A stretch of 20,010 nucleotides of DNA, taken from positions 1-20,010 of the forward strand of contig CAYNRA010000055.1 of NCBI GenBank assembly GCA_964399465.1, read 5' to 3'. The position numbers were made by a program, and so were the translations under genes. This DNA is from CAYNRA01 sp964399465. Its GTDB lineage: Bacteria > Bacteroidota > Bacteroidia > Cytophagales > Spirosomataceae. The stretch's first letter is position 1. Each line of letters begins with the position of its first letter. Of this stretch, positions 13,432 through 20,010 are shown in pieces. The notes beneath the pieces are model-generated. The model did not search any database. It was not told the DNA's origin and saw only the letters and a list, made by a program, of their open reading frames with translations.

Positions 13432-14016
13432 TTAATTAATTGATTTACGTACTAATTTGTCAATTGGTTGACGTGCTTGATTTGTCTGTTGCCTAAATTC
13501 TGTGATAGAACATCCAACACTCTTTTTAAATTGCCCAGAAAGATGCGCCACACTGCTATACCCTGTATCGTCCGCAATTTCAGCTAATGTTTTTTCTTGT
13601 TCCATCAATAGCATTTTTACACGCTCAATTCGCTGCAATATGAAATATCTTGCCAGAGTTATCCCTTCTTTTTCCTTGAATAACGAACTAATTGATTTGT
13701 AATCTCGACCTATTTTCTCTACAAGATAATCTGACGTATTCATCTTATAACCAGATGATTCTGTCGAATAAACCAATTCAATTATCCATTTCTTACTATC
13801 TTCTACCAATTTTTCCTCAGGTGATTTAACCAACTCAAAACCTACATTTTCTAACATTTTTTCCAATTGTGTACGCTGTTGTTTTGTTAAGGATTCGGCT
13901 ATTTTCACCTCCCCCAAAGTCACATTTGCACCCGAAATGCCGAGTTCTATTAACTGATTTTGGACGACCAGCACACAACGGTCACAAACCATGTTTTTCA
14001 CCAAAATTGTTTCCAT
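13432..14016 (-). CDS. AraC-family regulator with N-terminal CxxC metal-binding domain
   Basis: A 194-residue cytoplasmic protein combining METILVKNMVCDRCVLVVQN (1-20), an HMA-like metal-binding start with C11 and C14, and a C-terminal AraC-type DNA-binding domain (about 95-180). The first helix-turn-helix reads SSLFKEKEGITLARYF and the second TLAEIADDTGYSSVAHLSGQF (143-163). The start at 14016 gives the HMA-like beginning and a 10-base distance from the receptor stop; the longer frame to 14070 would overlap the receptor. Known AraC proteins use sugars or other organic ligands; the CxxC domain and the neighbours suggest that this one senses a soft metal such as Cu(I), by inference. It probably regulates its own operon. 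Confidence 0.9.
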   Translation of the reverse strand: METILVKNMVCDRCVLVVQNQLIELGISGANVTLGEVKIAESLTKQQRTQLEKMLENVGFELVKSPEEKLVEDSKKWIIELVYSTESSGYKMNTSDYLVEKIGRDYKSISSLFKEKEGITLARYFILQRIERVKMLLMEQEKTLAEIADDTGYSSVAHLSGQFKKSVGCSITEFRQQTNQARQPIDKLVRKSIN

Positions 14017-14026
14017 TTTACTTCGA

Positions 14027-16210
14027 TTACATTTTCCAACGCATTCCTGTGTAAACGGTACGACCGACAATCGGCCCCCAAACTATCCCTGCATCAAAAC
14101 CACTATCAAACGGACGATTAAATTGAAGAATTGGGTTCGGCTGACGGTAATTTGTCAAATTCTCAGCACCTAAATATACTTCCCAACGCGGAAATGTACG
14201 CGTTACTTGTGTATTTACATTGATAAACGCTGGAGACCTTTTTTCTTGGTTTGGATCAACAACTTCTCCTGCCAAATACGGCAAACGCGTTGAGCCATTT
14301 ACGTGCAAAGTGGCATCTACTTTCCATTTGTTGTAGGGAAGTGCGTACGCTGCATTTACTAAAACACGATGCTTATTGACCATCATTTTTTCCAATAATT
14401 GAGGCGTTCCACCCATACCTGTCATGGTTTGTTTTACATCAAAATAACGGTAGGCGCTCTTCAATTCAATGCGTTCTGTTGCCTTCCACAGGAGTTCGAT
14501 TTGAGCAGCAGTTGCATAAGAGAGGTCCTGAGAATTATAAAAGTAAAGATGTCCTGGGTGTTCCGCATCTACAATTTGCTGTTGAACAAAACGAGTGTGA
14601 TAAACATCTAGCATCCATGAGATTGGCCCATGCTCCGCAGCCAAACTTGTTCCCATATTCCAGGCAATTTCTGGTTGAATAGCTGTTCTAAACTCTACTT
14701 TACGTGCACTTAGAAGATACCCGATGTTTTCAGCCAATGGGTTAGCTACTCTAAAGCCACGTCCAAAACTTGCGCGCCAATCAATATGATTTGTAAGTTG
14801 CTTTTTCACATGTATCCGAGGCGTATATTGCAGACCAAACAAAGAATGATAGTCTAATCTGTTACCAATAACAACCGTTAGTTTTTCTGGCTCCACATAA
14901 CTGTATTCTACAAATGCACCGGGTACAATTTCTTGTCTTTGTAAAAGTATATCTCCAAGTGATTCATCAAAATTATCGACTTGCAAACTGGTACCCATTT
15001 TATACGTATGGCGCGTATCTCCCATGATATTCTGGTATATCAAGTTCATATATGCAGAACTTTGTGATGCATCATAAAAACGTGTACCCACCCAAGAACT
15101 AGATTCATGATTTACAGCAGAAGCAATAAGTGCCAAGCCTTTATAAGGTTTTTCAGGATAAAGTCGAGCAATTTTTGTAAAACCTTCCATACGGCGCGTA
15201 TCGTTGCTAAAACCATACAAAAGGGGTGTTTCTTGGCGATTCACAAAACCAGATTGACCCCCTAATCGACTCTCGTTCAATACTTTAACTCCAAATTGTG
15301 CCATCCAACGGTCAGACTGATATTTCCAACGATTCAGTACATTTACTTGATTGTATTTGGGTAAGTCTAAAAATGTATCCTCATTTCTATCTACCGAACC
15401 AGCCAAAAAAGAACCGTGTGAAAGCACTCCAACAGACCATTTATCCGATAATTTTTTTGACCAATGTACATTCAATTCCCCACGTCCCCAATTATTCATA
15501 TAGGTATTCACGAACAAACGGTCAGACGCATCTGGCTTTTGAAGTTCAACATTCAACCCACCGGAAATGGACTCATATCCCGTCAAGACACTACCTACCC
15601 CTTTGGCAACATCGATTGATTGTATCCAAGTACCCGGAATATAGTTAAGCCCAAAAGTAGAAGCAAGTCCACGAATCGAAGGTATGTTTTCTACATTTGT
15701 TTGCACATATGTGCCTGCCAAACCCAACATTTGAATTTGCTTAGCACCTGTTACAGCATCTGTATAACTCACACTTACAGAGGCATTTGTCTCAAAACTT
15801 TCAGAGAGGTTGCAACATGCCGCCTTTGCTAATTCCTTTGATGTAATGATTTGCGTTTGAATTGGAGAAAGTCTATCAATAGCTGTAGCTGAACTACGTA
15901 CAACTACTTGATCCAAGGTCTCTGAACTTTCTTGAAGTTCAATCTGGACGGGTGATGAAGCAATTTGAACAGTATCTGTTTGGTAACCAACCGCAGAAAT
16001 AACCAATTTAGTTGGAAGAGTTGGTACTTGAAGTGAAAATTCACCAAGTAAATCGGTAACAGTTGCTTGATTTTTTGTATCTACCACCCGAATTGTTGCA
16101 CCAATGACAGGTTCTTTACTTTTTTTATCTTGAATTTTGCCCGTAATTTGCTGTGCAAACGCAGGTGTTACGCTACCTAAAAGTAGCCATATAATATATC
16201 TTTGGAACAT
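14027..16210 (-). CDS. TonB-dependent outer-membrane receptor, metal-operon type
   Basis: A 727-residue outer-membrane transporter energised by TonB. It has a signal peptide (1-20, cleaved near AFAQ), a carboxypeptidase-regulatory-like beta-sandwich domain (about 22-92: ITGKIQDKKSKEPVIGATI), a plug domain (about 115-225) and a 22-stranded barrel ending in VYTGMRWKM with an aromatic near the C-terminus. The plug has a CC pair (C132-C133) in KAACCNLSESFETN, then QIQMLGLAGTYVQTNVENIP and VAKGVGSVLTGYESISGG. A SusC-type partner (SusD) is absent, so polysaccharide uptake is unlikely; the gene context indicates a metal or metal chelate. It lies 54 bases after the Cys-pair protein and 10 bases before the regulator. 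Confidence 0.93.
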   Translation of the reverse strand: MFQRYIIWLLLGSVTPAFAQQITGKIQDKKSKEPVIGATIRVVDTKNQATVTDLLGEFSLQVPTLPTKLVISAVGYQTDTVQIASSPVQIELQESSETLDQVVVRSSATAIDRLSPIQTQIITSKELAKAACCNLSESFETNASVSVSYTDAVTGAKQIQMLGLAGTYVQTNVENIPSIRGLASTFGLNYIPGTWIQSIDVAKGVGSVLTGYESISGGLNVELQKPDASDRLFVNTYMNNWGRGELNVHWSKKLSDKWSVGVLSHGSFLAGSVDRNEDTFLDLPKYNQVNVLNRWKYQSDRWMAQFGVKVLNESRLGGQSGFVNRQETPLLYGFSNDTRRMEGFTKIARLYPEKPYKGLALIASAVNHESSSWVGTRFYDASQSSAYMNLIYQNIMGDTRHTYKMGTSLQVDNFDESLGDILLQRQEIVPGAFVEYSYVEPEKLTVVIGNRLDYHSLFGLQYTPRIHVKKQLTNHIDWRASFGRGFRVANPLAENIGYLLSARKVEFRTAIQPEIAWNMGTSLAAEHGPISWMLDVYHTRFVQQQIVDAEHPGHLYFYNSQDLSYATAAQIELLWKATERIELKSAYRYFDVKQTMTGMGGTPQLLEKMMVNKHRVLVNAAYALPYNKWKVDATLHVNGSTRLPYLAGEVVDPNQEKRSPAFINVNTQVTRTFPRWEVYLGAENLTNYRQPNPILQFNRPFDSGFDAGIVWGPIVGRTVYTGMRWKM

Positions 16211-16264
16211 TGTTTTACGCTTAAAATTTGAAAAATAGACAATCGGAAATGATTATTCTTTCTC

Positions 16265-16693
16265 TCAAATTAATAAGGAAGCAAAATCCAAGAAAAGTTT
16301 GGGTTTGTAGGGGAGTAATTTCCAACGGTTCGACTGTACAGACGGTGAATACTCATCTTGCGAAACGGGAAGAGGAATGTAGATAGAGAAATCAGGCAGG
16401 ATAAAATATGAAATATACCCCTGTATTTTCCCAATTTGAAGGATAGAAGCTGTGTCAATTTGAACTACCTTGACATCAATCGAACAACAGTCAGATGGCT
16501 GGATTTGCTGTCCATCACGCGTCTCTTTATTTTCTTTTTCAGACTTTTCACAACACGAAGTAGGATTATCTATCCGGATTTCCGACTTACCAGAGAAATG
16601 GCAGAGGTGTTCATAATAGGAAAAACCGATCGACCCCAACAGTAAGTTGGCGACCATCAGCAGGGTTCCTATTTGCATCATTCCTCTTTTCAT
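16265..16693 (-). CDS. HYC_CC_PP-like small Cys-pair protein
   Basis: A 142-residue protein with an N-terminal hydrophobic segment (about 6-26), either a signal peptide or an anchor, followed by a metal-binding-looking set: HLCH (29-32), CC at 47-48, CC at 69-70. The middle is charged and flexible; the end is YKPKLFLDFASLLI. This order of HxC, CC, CC and a terminal P-rich hydrophobic tail fits the HYC_CC_PP family of Bacteroidota, found next to TonB receptors and HMA proteins; here HYC is HLC and PP is replaced by KPK. A periplasmic metal-binding role is inferred. First gene of the operon. The -7 element ends only 4 bases before the ATG, so the message is leaderless, or translation begins at M5/M6 after AGAGGA. 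Confidence 0.8.
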   Translation of the reverse strand: MKRGMMQIGTLLMVANLLLGSIGFSYYEHLCHFSGKSEIRIDNPTSCCEKSEKENKETRDGQQIQPSDCCSIDVKVVQIDTASILQIGKIQGYISYFILPDFSIYIPLPVSQDEYSPSVQSNRWKLLPYKPKLFLDFASLLI

Positions 16694-16697
16694 ACGA

Positions 16698-16705
16698 CAA
16701 AATTA
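16698..16705 (-). promoter_or_regulatory. -7 element of the metal operon promoter
   Basis: TAATTTTG on the minus strand, exact match to TAnnTTTG, directly before the first gene of the operon. No TTG is found at the -33 distance, where the hairpin arm lies; this suggests a promoter that depends on an activator, in line with an AraC-type regulator in the operon. Confidence 0.55.
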
Positions 16706-16707
16706 AC

Positions 16708-16749
16708 AAGGATTTTACCAGAAGTGTTATATCTTTTGGTAAAATCCTT
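16708..16749 (-). terminator. Hairpin after the YhdH-like gene, overlapping the metal operon promoter region
   Basis: A perfect 13-bp inverted repeat AAGGATTTTACCA (16708-16720) with TGGTAAAATCCTT (16737-16749), 16-base loop, 15 bases after the yhdH-like stop. It separates the sugar operon from the metal operon. Because it occupies -10 to -50 of the latter's promoter, it might double as an operator. Confidence 0.6.
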
Positions 16750-16763
16750 TACATAATTTTGAT

Positions 16764-17759
16764 TTAGTGTATTTCAACTAGAACCCGTCCGACTTGTTTT
16801 CCTTGTAAAATCAGGTCAATTTCAGGTTTTATTTGGGCAAGTGGCACGTTTTTGATGGAATCGGCAGGTATGTTTGGTTTCCAAGTTGTAGCCAACAAAT
16901 GCCATAATTTTTGACGCCATGCAGCACTTGCTTCCGCAGAGTCCACGCCAAGAAGACCAATACCACGAAGAATAAAAGGAAAAACGGTTGTTGGCAACTG
17001 AGGAGAATGAACCAACCCACAAGCGGCCACAGCTCCATTATAGGCAATGGATTTCAGCACATTCGCCAAAATTACACCACCAACGGTATCAATAGCGCCG
17101 GCGTACGTTGCTTTCAGTAGAGGACGATTGTTTTCTTCTTCCAAAGTTTGTCGAAGAATTACCTCTTTGGCACCAAGCGATTTCAAGAAACTCTCAGCTT
17201 CCATTTTTCCTGTAACAGCACTCACTTGGTAACCTAAATTTGACAAAATTCGCACCGCCATTGTTCCAACGCCACCTGTAGCACCCGTGACCAAAACCGG
17301 GCCATTTTCTGGTAAAACACCTTGACTTTGCAGCTTATCAATACACATGGCGGCAGTCAAACCAGCTGTTCCAATTTGCATGGATTCAGCGAGGGTCAAA
17401 CCTTCAGGACATTTGATAGCCCAATGAGCAGGTACACAAATGTATTCTGAAAAACCTCCGTCTGTATTCATTCCAAGGTCATAACCTGTTACAATGACAG
17501 CATCACCAACTTCAAAATCTGGCGAATCTGAACGTTCCACAATACCCGCAGCATCAATACCCGGCGTATGCGGAAACTGCCGCGTTACACCTTTGTTCCC
17601 GATAGAAGAAAGAGCATCCTTGTAATTCAGTGAAGAATACTTTACAGCTATCAATAAGCCTTCTTTCGGGAGTTCGTCCTTCGATTTATTCGTTAGTTCG
17701 GATGTAAAAACACCTGTCTCTATCTCGCTGGTAACGAATGCTTTGTATGTTTCTGACAT
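16764..17759 (-). CDS. YhdH/AcuI-type NADPH-dependent acryloyl-CoA reductase family protein
   Basis: A 331-residue medium-chain dehydrogenase/reductase of the YhdH/YhfP (AcuI) family, without the zinc ligands of alcohol dehydrogenases. It has a GroES-like N-terminal domain (about 1-125, with YSSLNYKDALSS and HTPGIDAAGIV) and a Rossmann domain with VTGATGGVG (157-165). Characterised AcuI enzymes reduce acryloyl-CoA to propionyl-CoA and thereby detoxify acrylate. Other substrates are possible for this member. It is 28 bases downstream of the fructokinase-like gene and likely the last gene of a three-gene unit, though its chemistry has no obvious link to sugar uptake. A strong hairpin follows. 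Confidence 0.9.
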   Translation of the reverse strand: MSETYKAFVTSEIETGVFTSELTNKSKDELPKEGLLIAVKYSSLNYKDALSSIGNKGVTRQFPHTPGIDAAGIVERSDSPDFEVGDAVIVTGYDLGMNTDGGFSEYICVPAHWAIKCPEGLTLAESMQIGTAGLTAAMCIDKLQSQGVLPENGPVLVTGATGGVGTMAVRILSNLGYQVSAVTGKMEAESFLKSLGAKEVILRQTLEEENNRPLLKATYAGAIDTVGGVILANVLKSIAYNGAVAACGLVHSPQLPTTVFPFILRGIGLLGVDSAEASAAWRQKLWHLLATTWKPNIPADSIKNVPLAQIKPEIDLILQGKQVGRVLVEIH

Positions 17760-17787
17760 AATTATTTGGGATGATGAAGTGTAAAAA

Positions 17788-18657
17788 TTAGTCTAAATCC
17801 AGTTCTACATTCTCTGAATGTTCGTGAATTGCGCCATTTCTTGATGTAATAAAAGCAGCCAAAATTGTTGCTTTTCGTAGGCATTTTTCAACAGAATAAT
17901 TTTTTAATTTACCAGCTAAAAAGCCTGCAAGGAAGGCATCACCGCTACCAATTGTATCCGCTACTTTGACTGGAACACTACTTACGAAGTGTATTTCTCC
18001 TTCTTCAAGTACGTATGCACCATTTGCACCACACGTGACAAGACAGGTTTCCCAACCAAAATGAGCAGAAAGCGCTTTCATTTGCGACTCAATTCCTTCG
18101 GCTCCCGGGAAGTACCAAGCGGCAATTAACTCGAGTTCTTCGTCATTCATCTTTACAAAATCGACACCAAAAGCTAGTTCTCCTATGCTTTCTTTGGAGA
18201 AAAAAGGAGCTCTCAAATTGATATCGAAAACTGTATAAGCCGCTTTTTCTTTGCATGCCAAAACCGTTTCCCTCGTTTTTGGACTTCGACAAGCGAGACT
18301 TCCAAAAACAAAGACGTGTATATCCAATTCCTGAAGATTGGGAATTAGAATTTCATCCCAAGCGACAGGTTGGTGAATCACATAGGTCGCTTTTCCTAGC
18401 TCGTCTAATTCAACAGTTACTTGGCTAGTCGGCAAAGAAGGGTGCGTGAATAGGTAATCTGTTGGGATATTCCATTTGTCAAAAGCCGCACGAATTTCTT
18501 CACCCAAGGGGTCATTTCCAATTTGCGAGATAACTTTTGAATCAATTCCTGCTTGTTGCAAATGAAAGGAAACATTAAAAGGAGCTCCACCTAGAAGCTT
18601 ACCTGTTGGGAGAACATCCCAAAGGACTTCACCGAAACAGAGTACGTCCGCGGCCAT
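17788..18657 (-). CDS. PfkB-family carbohydrate kinase, fructokinase-like
   Basis: A 289-residue ribokinase/PfkB-family sugar kinase, cytoplasmic. The start CFGEVLWDVLPTGKLLGGAP (7-26) is characteristic of bacterial fructokinases, where the GG (23-24) belongs to the sugar-binding site. The second signature KVADTIGSGDAFLAGFLAGK (231-250) holds the anion hole and the catalytic base D240. DINLRAPFF and KMNDEE are also typical. It probably phosphorylates fructose to fructose 6-phosphate; other hexoses cannot be excluded. The gene lies 25 bases after the MFS transporter, so that uptake and phosphorylation are made together. Confidence 0.92.
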   Translation of the reverse strand: MAADVLCFGEVLWDVLPTGKLLGGAPFNVSFHLQQAGIDSKVISQIGNDPLGEEIRAAFDKWNIPTDYLFTHPSLPTSQVTVELDELGKATYVIHQPVAWDEILIPNLQELDIHVFVFGSLACRSPKTRETVLACKEKAAYTVFDINLRAPFFSKESIGELAFGVDFVKMNDEELELIAAWYFPGAEGIESQMKALSAHFGWETCLVTCGANGAYVLEEGEIHFVSSVPVKVADTIGSGDAFLAGFLAGKLKNYSVEKCLRKATILAAFITSRNGAIHEHSENVELDLD

Positions 18658-18682
18658 ATTTTTTGTTATTTTGGATGTAAAA

Positions 18683-19987
18683 TTAATCTAATTTAATACT
18701 TTCGAGTGAGCGTCCTTTGGTTTCTGGCATCATTTTCCAGACAAAAAGGAGTTGGAGAATCATCATTAATGCAAAGAAGGAGAAAGTAATTCCTCCGCCA
18801 AATGTCTCCGCAAAATATGGAAAGATAAACGCGATAAGCGCAGCCATAAACCAGTGAGTGAAACTTCCAAGCGCTTGGCCATGTGCCCGAACTTCATTTG
18901 GGAATATCTCCGAAATAAACACCCAAATAACCGCTCCTTGCGAAAAGGCAAAAAACGCGATAAATCCGAACAGATAAAAAGGAACAGAAAGCCCAACTCG
19001 TCCCGTGAAGAAAGAGATAGCAACCAAGGCTAATGTTGCAATGAGTCCATAAGAACCTACTTGCATAAGGATTTTTCGACCATATTTATCTATTAACGTC
19101 AATCCGATAAGTGTAAAAATAAGGTTAATTAAACCAATTCCGGCAGAAGAAAGCAACGCGGAATCTGTACCTAATTCAGCCATTTCAAAAATACGTGGCG
19201 CATAATAAATAATGGCGTTTATTCCAGATACTTGGTTGAAAACAGCAAAAAGAACAGCCAATGTAACAGGTGTTTTGAATGCTTTGGTAAACAAGGCAGA
19301 AACGGGCAAAGTGGTGGTTGCTTCTTGGATTTGTGAAAGAACCAAATCAGCTTCATTGGCATCAATGATGGATAAAATAGCCCGTGCTTCTTCTACTTTT
19401 CCTTGTTTTAAGACAAGCCAACGCGGACTTTCAGGGATAAAGAGCAGAATAATGATAAACAGAAAAGCGGGAATGGCCTCAATACCGAGCATCCAGCGCC
19501 AATCGTTTTCACCTCCGTTATTCAAGAGATAATTGGAGAGATAGGCAATCAAAATTCCAAAAACGATATTGAATTGAAACAGTGCCACAAGACGACCTCG
19601 TTTGGATGGCGGCGCAATTTCAGAAATATACAATGGAGCAGTTACCGACGAAATCCCCACACCAACTCCACCGATAAATCGATAGAACAAAAATAAACTC
19701 CAGTCACTGACAAGCCCGGAGCCAAGCGCAGAAACGAAGTATAAAATTCCGATGGCAAAGAGTGTTTTTTTGCGTCCCCACGTATCAGTTGGCCAACCCG
19801 CGATGAGTGAGCCAATGACCGTACCTATTAGTGCAATCGACACAGTTAAGCCTTGTTGAAAGGCATTTAAGCCCCAAAAATTTTGCAATGTTTGTTCTAC
19901 ACCGGAAATGACCGCCGTATCAAAACCAAAAAGAAAGCCGCCCAAAGCGGCCGAGATAGCCCAAGTAAAAATCTTCTTATTATTCAT
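18683..19987 (-). CDS. MFS sugar porter (sugar:H+ symporter type)
   Basis: A 434-residue inner-membrane transporter of the sugar porter family with 12 predicted membrane segments. Signatures: GGFLFGFDTAVISGVEQ (16-32), the loop 2-3 motif DTWGRKK (68-74), RFIGGVGVGISSVTAPLYIS with EIAPPSKRGR after it, PESPRWL, NQVSGINAIIYYAPRIFE in TM7, the second GRK loop DKYGRKI, and the terminal PETKGRSLE. Relatives carry glucose, xylose, fructose or galactose; the next gene encodes a fructokinase-like enzyme, so free fructose (for example from sucrose) is the best guess. The start at 19987 is the standard one. Its promoter must be within or beyond the last 23 bases and is not visible. Confidence 0.94.
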   Translation of the reverse strand: MNNKKIFTWAISAALGGFLFGFDTAVISGVEQTLQNFWGLNAFQQGLTVSIALIGTVIGSLIAGWPTDTWGRKKTLFAIGILYFVSALGSGLVSDWSLFLFYRFIGGVGVGISSVTAPLYISEIAPPSKRGRLVALFQFNIVFGILIAYLSNYLLNNGGENDWRWMLGIEAIPAFLFIIILLFIPESPRWLVLKQGKVEEARAILSIIDANEADLVLSQIQEATTTLPVSALFTKAFKTPVTLAVLFAVFNQVSGINAIIYYAPRIFEMAELGTDSALLSSAGIGLINLIFTLIGLTLIDKYGRKILMQVGSYGLIATLALVAISFFTGRVGLSVPFYLFGFIAFFAFSQGAVIWVFISEIFPNEVRAHGQALGSFTHWFMAALIAFIFPYFAETFGGGITFSFFALMMILQLLFVWKMMPETKGRSLESIKLD

Positions 19988-20010
19988 CGAGTAGGTTAAG
20001 TTTCTGGCAA

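Noticed and set aside
14016..14070. The 18-codon upstream extension of the AraC-type regulator
   Set aside because: It would overlap the end of the receptor gene and put non-family residues before the HMA-like beginning; ATG 14016 is the better start.

Overview
The window looks like ordinary chromosome from a member of the Bacteroidota, probably a Flavobacteriales-type organism (the genus is not resolved). Three things support this: promoters of the TTG-N20/21-TAnnTTTG type that only the Bacteroidota primary sigma factor uses (fmt, tRNA-Gln and two intergenic RNA candidates), A/T-rich DNA with little Shine-Dalgarno sequence, and family types characteristic of the phylum (carboxypeptidase-domain TonB receptor, HYC_CC_PP-like protein, DUF1080, DUF1569). 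Several reading frames open upstream of the probable start, so I moved starts inward where promoter position, signal peptide or family length required it.

Layout. 1-2414 (+): the end of a DUF1080 (3-keto-disaccharide hydrolase-like) gene, a strong hairpin, prmC, and a MoxR-type ATPase without its usual DUF58/VWA partners. 2415-3502: greA (-) flanked by two RNA candidates, one on the + strand between moxR and greA, the other on the - strand in the greA leader. 3503-6083: fmt (+), a convergent lipoprotein gene (-), then fabD (+). 6268-6338: tRNA-Gln(UUG) with its own promoter and terminator. 6464-7957 (+): a DUF1569/DinB-like protein and a luciferase-like flavin oxidoreductase. 8120-9413: a divergent pair, an isoprenylcysteine-methyltransferase-like membrane protein (-) and a HAD hydrolase (+). 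9517-11838 (+): a PatB/MalY C-S lyase and a YqhD-type iron alcohol dehydrogenase, 24 bases apart.

11839-12437 is a 599-base gene-free stretch. It holds a 120-base element bounded by 10-bp inverted repeats, a roughly 25-bp tandem array and an assembly gap of exactly 100 N whose two edges carry the same 55 bases. It is followed by a redoxin-fold gene that has lost the usual active-site cysteines (12438-13076).

13078-16693 (-) is a compact four-gene heavy-metal operon, most likely for copper. In transcription order it encodes a small Cys-pair membrane-anchored or exported protein (HYC_CC_PP-like), a TonB-dependent receptor, an AraC-type regulator with an N-terminal CxxC metal-binding domain, and a secreted HMA-domain protein. 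16764-19987 (-) is a sugar operon: MFS sugar porter, PfkB-family fructokinase-like enzyme and YhdH/AcuI-type reductase.

The points most worth following are the leader RNA of greA, the second RNA candidate next to it, the cysteine-less redoxin, and the metal-sensing AraC regulator embedded in the operon it probably controls.
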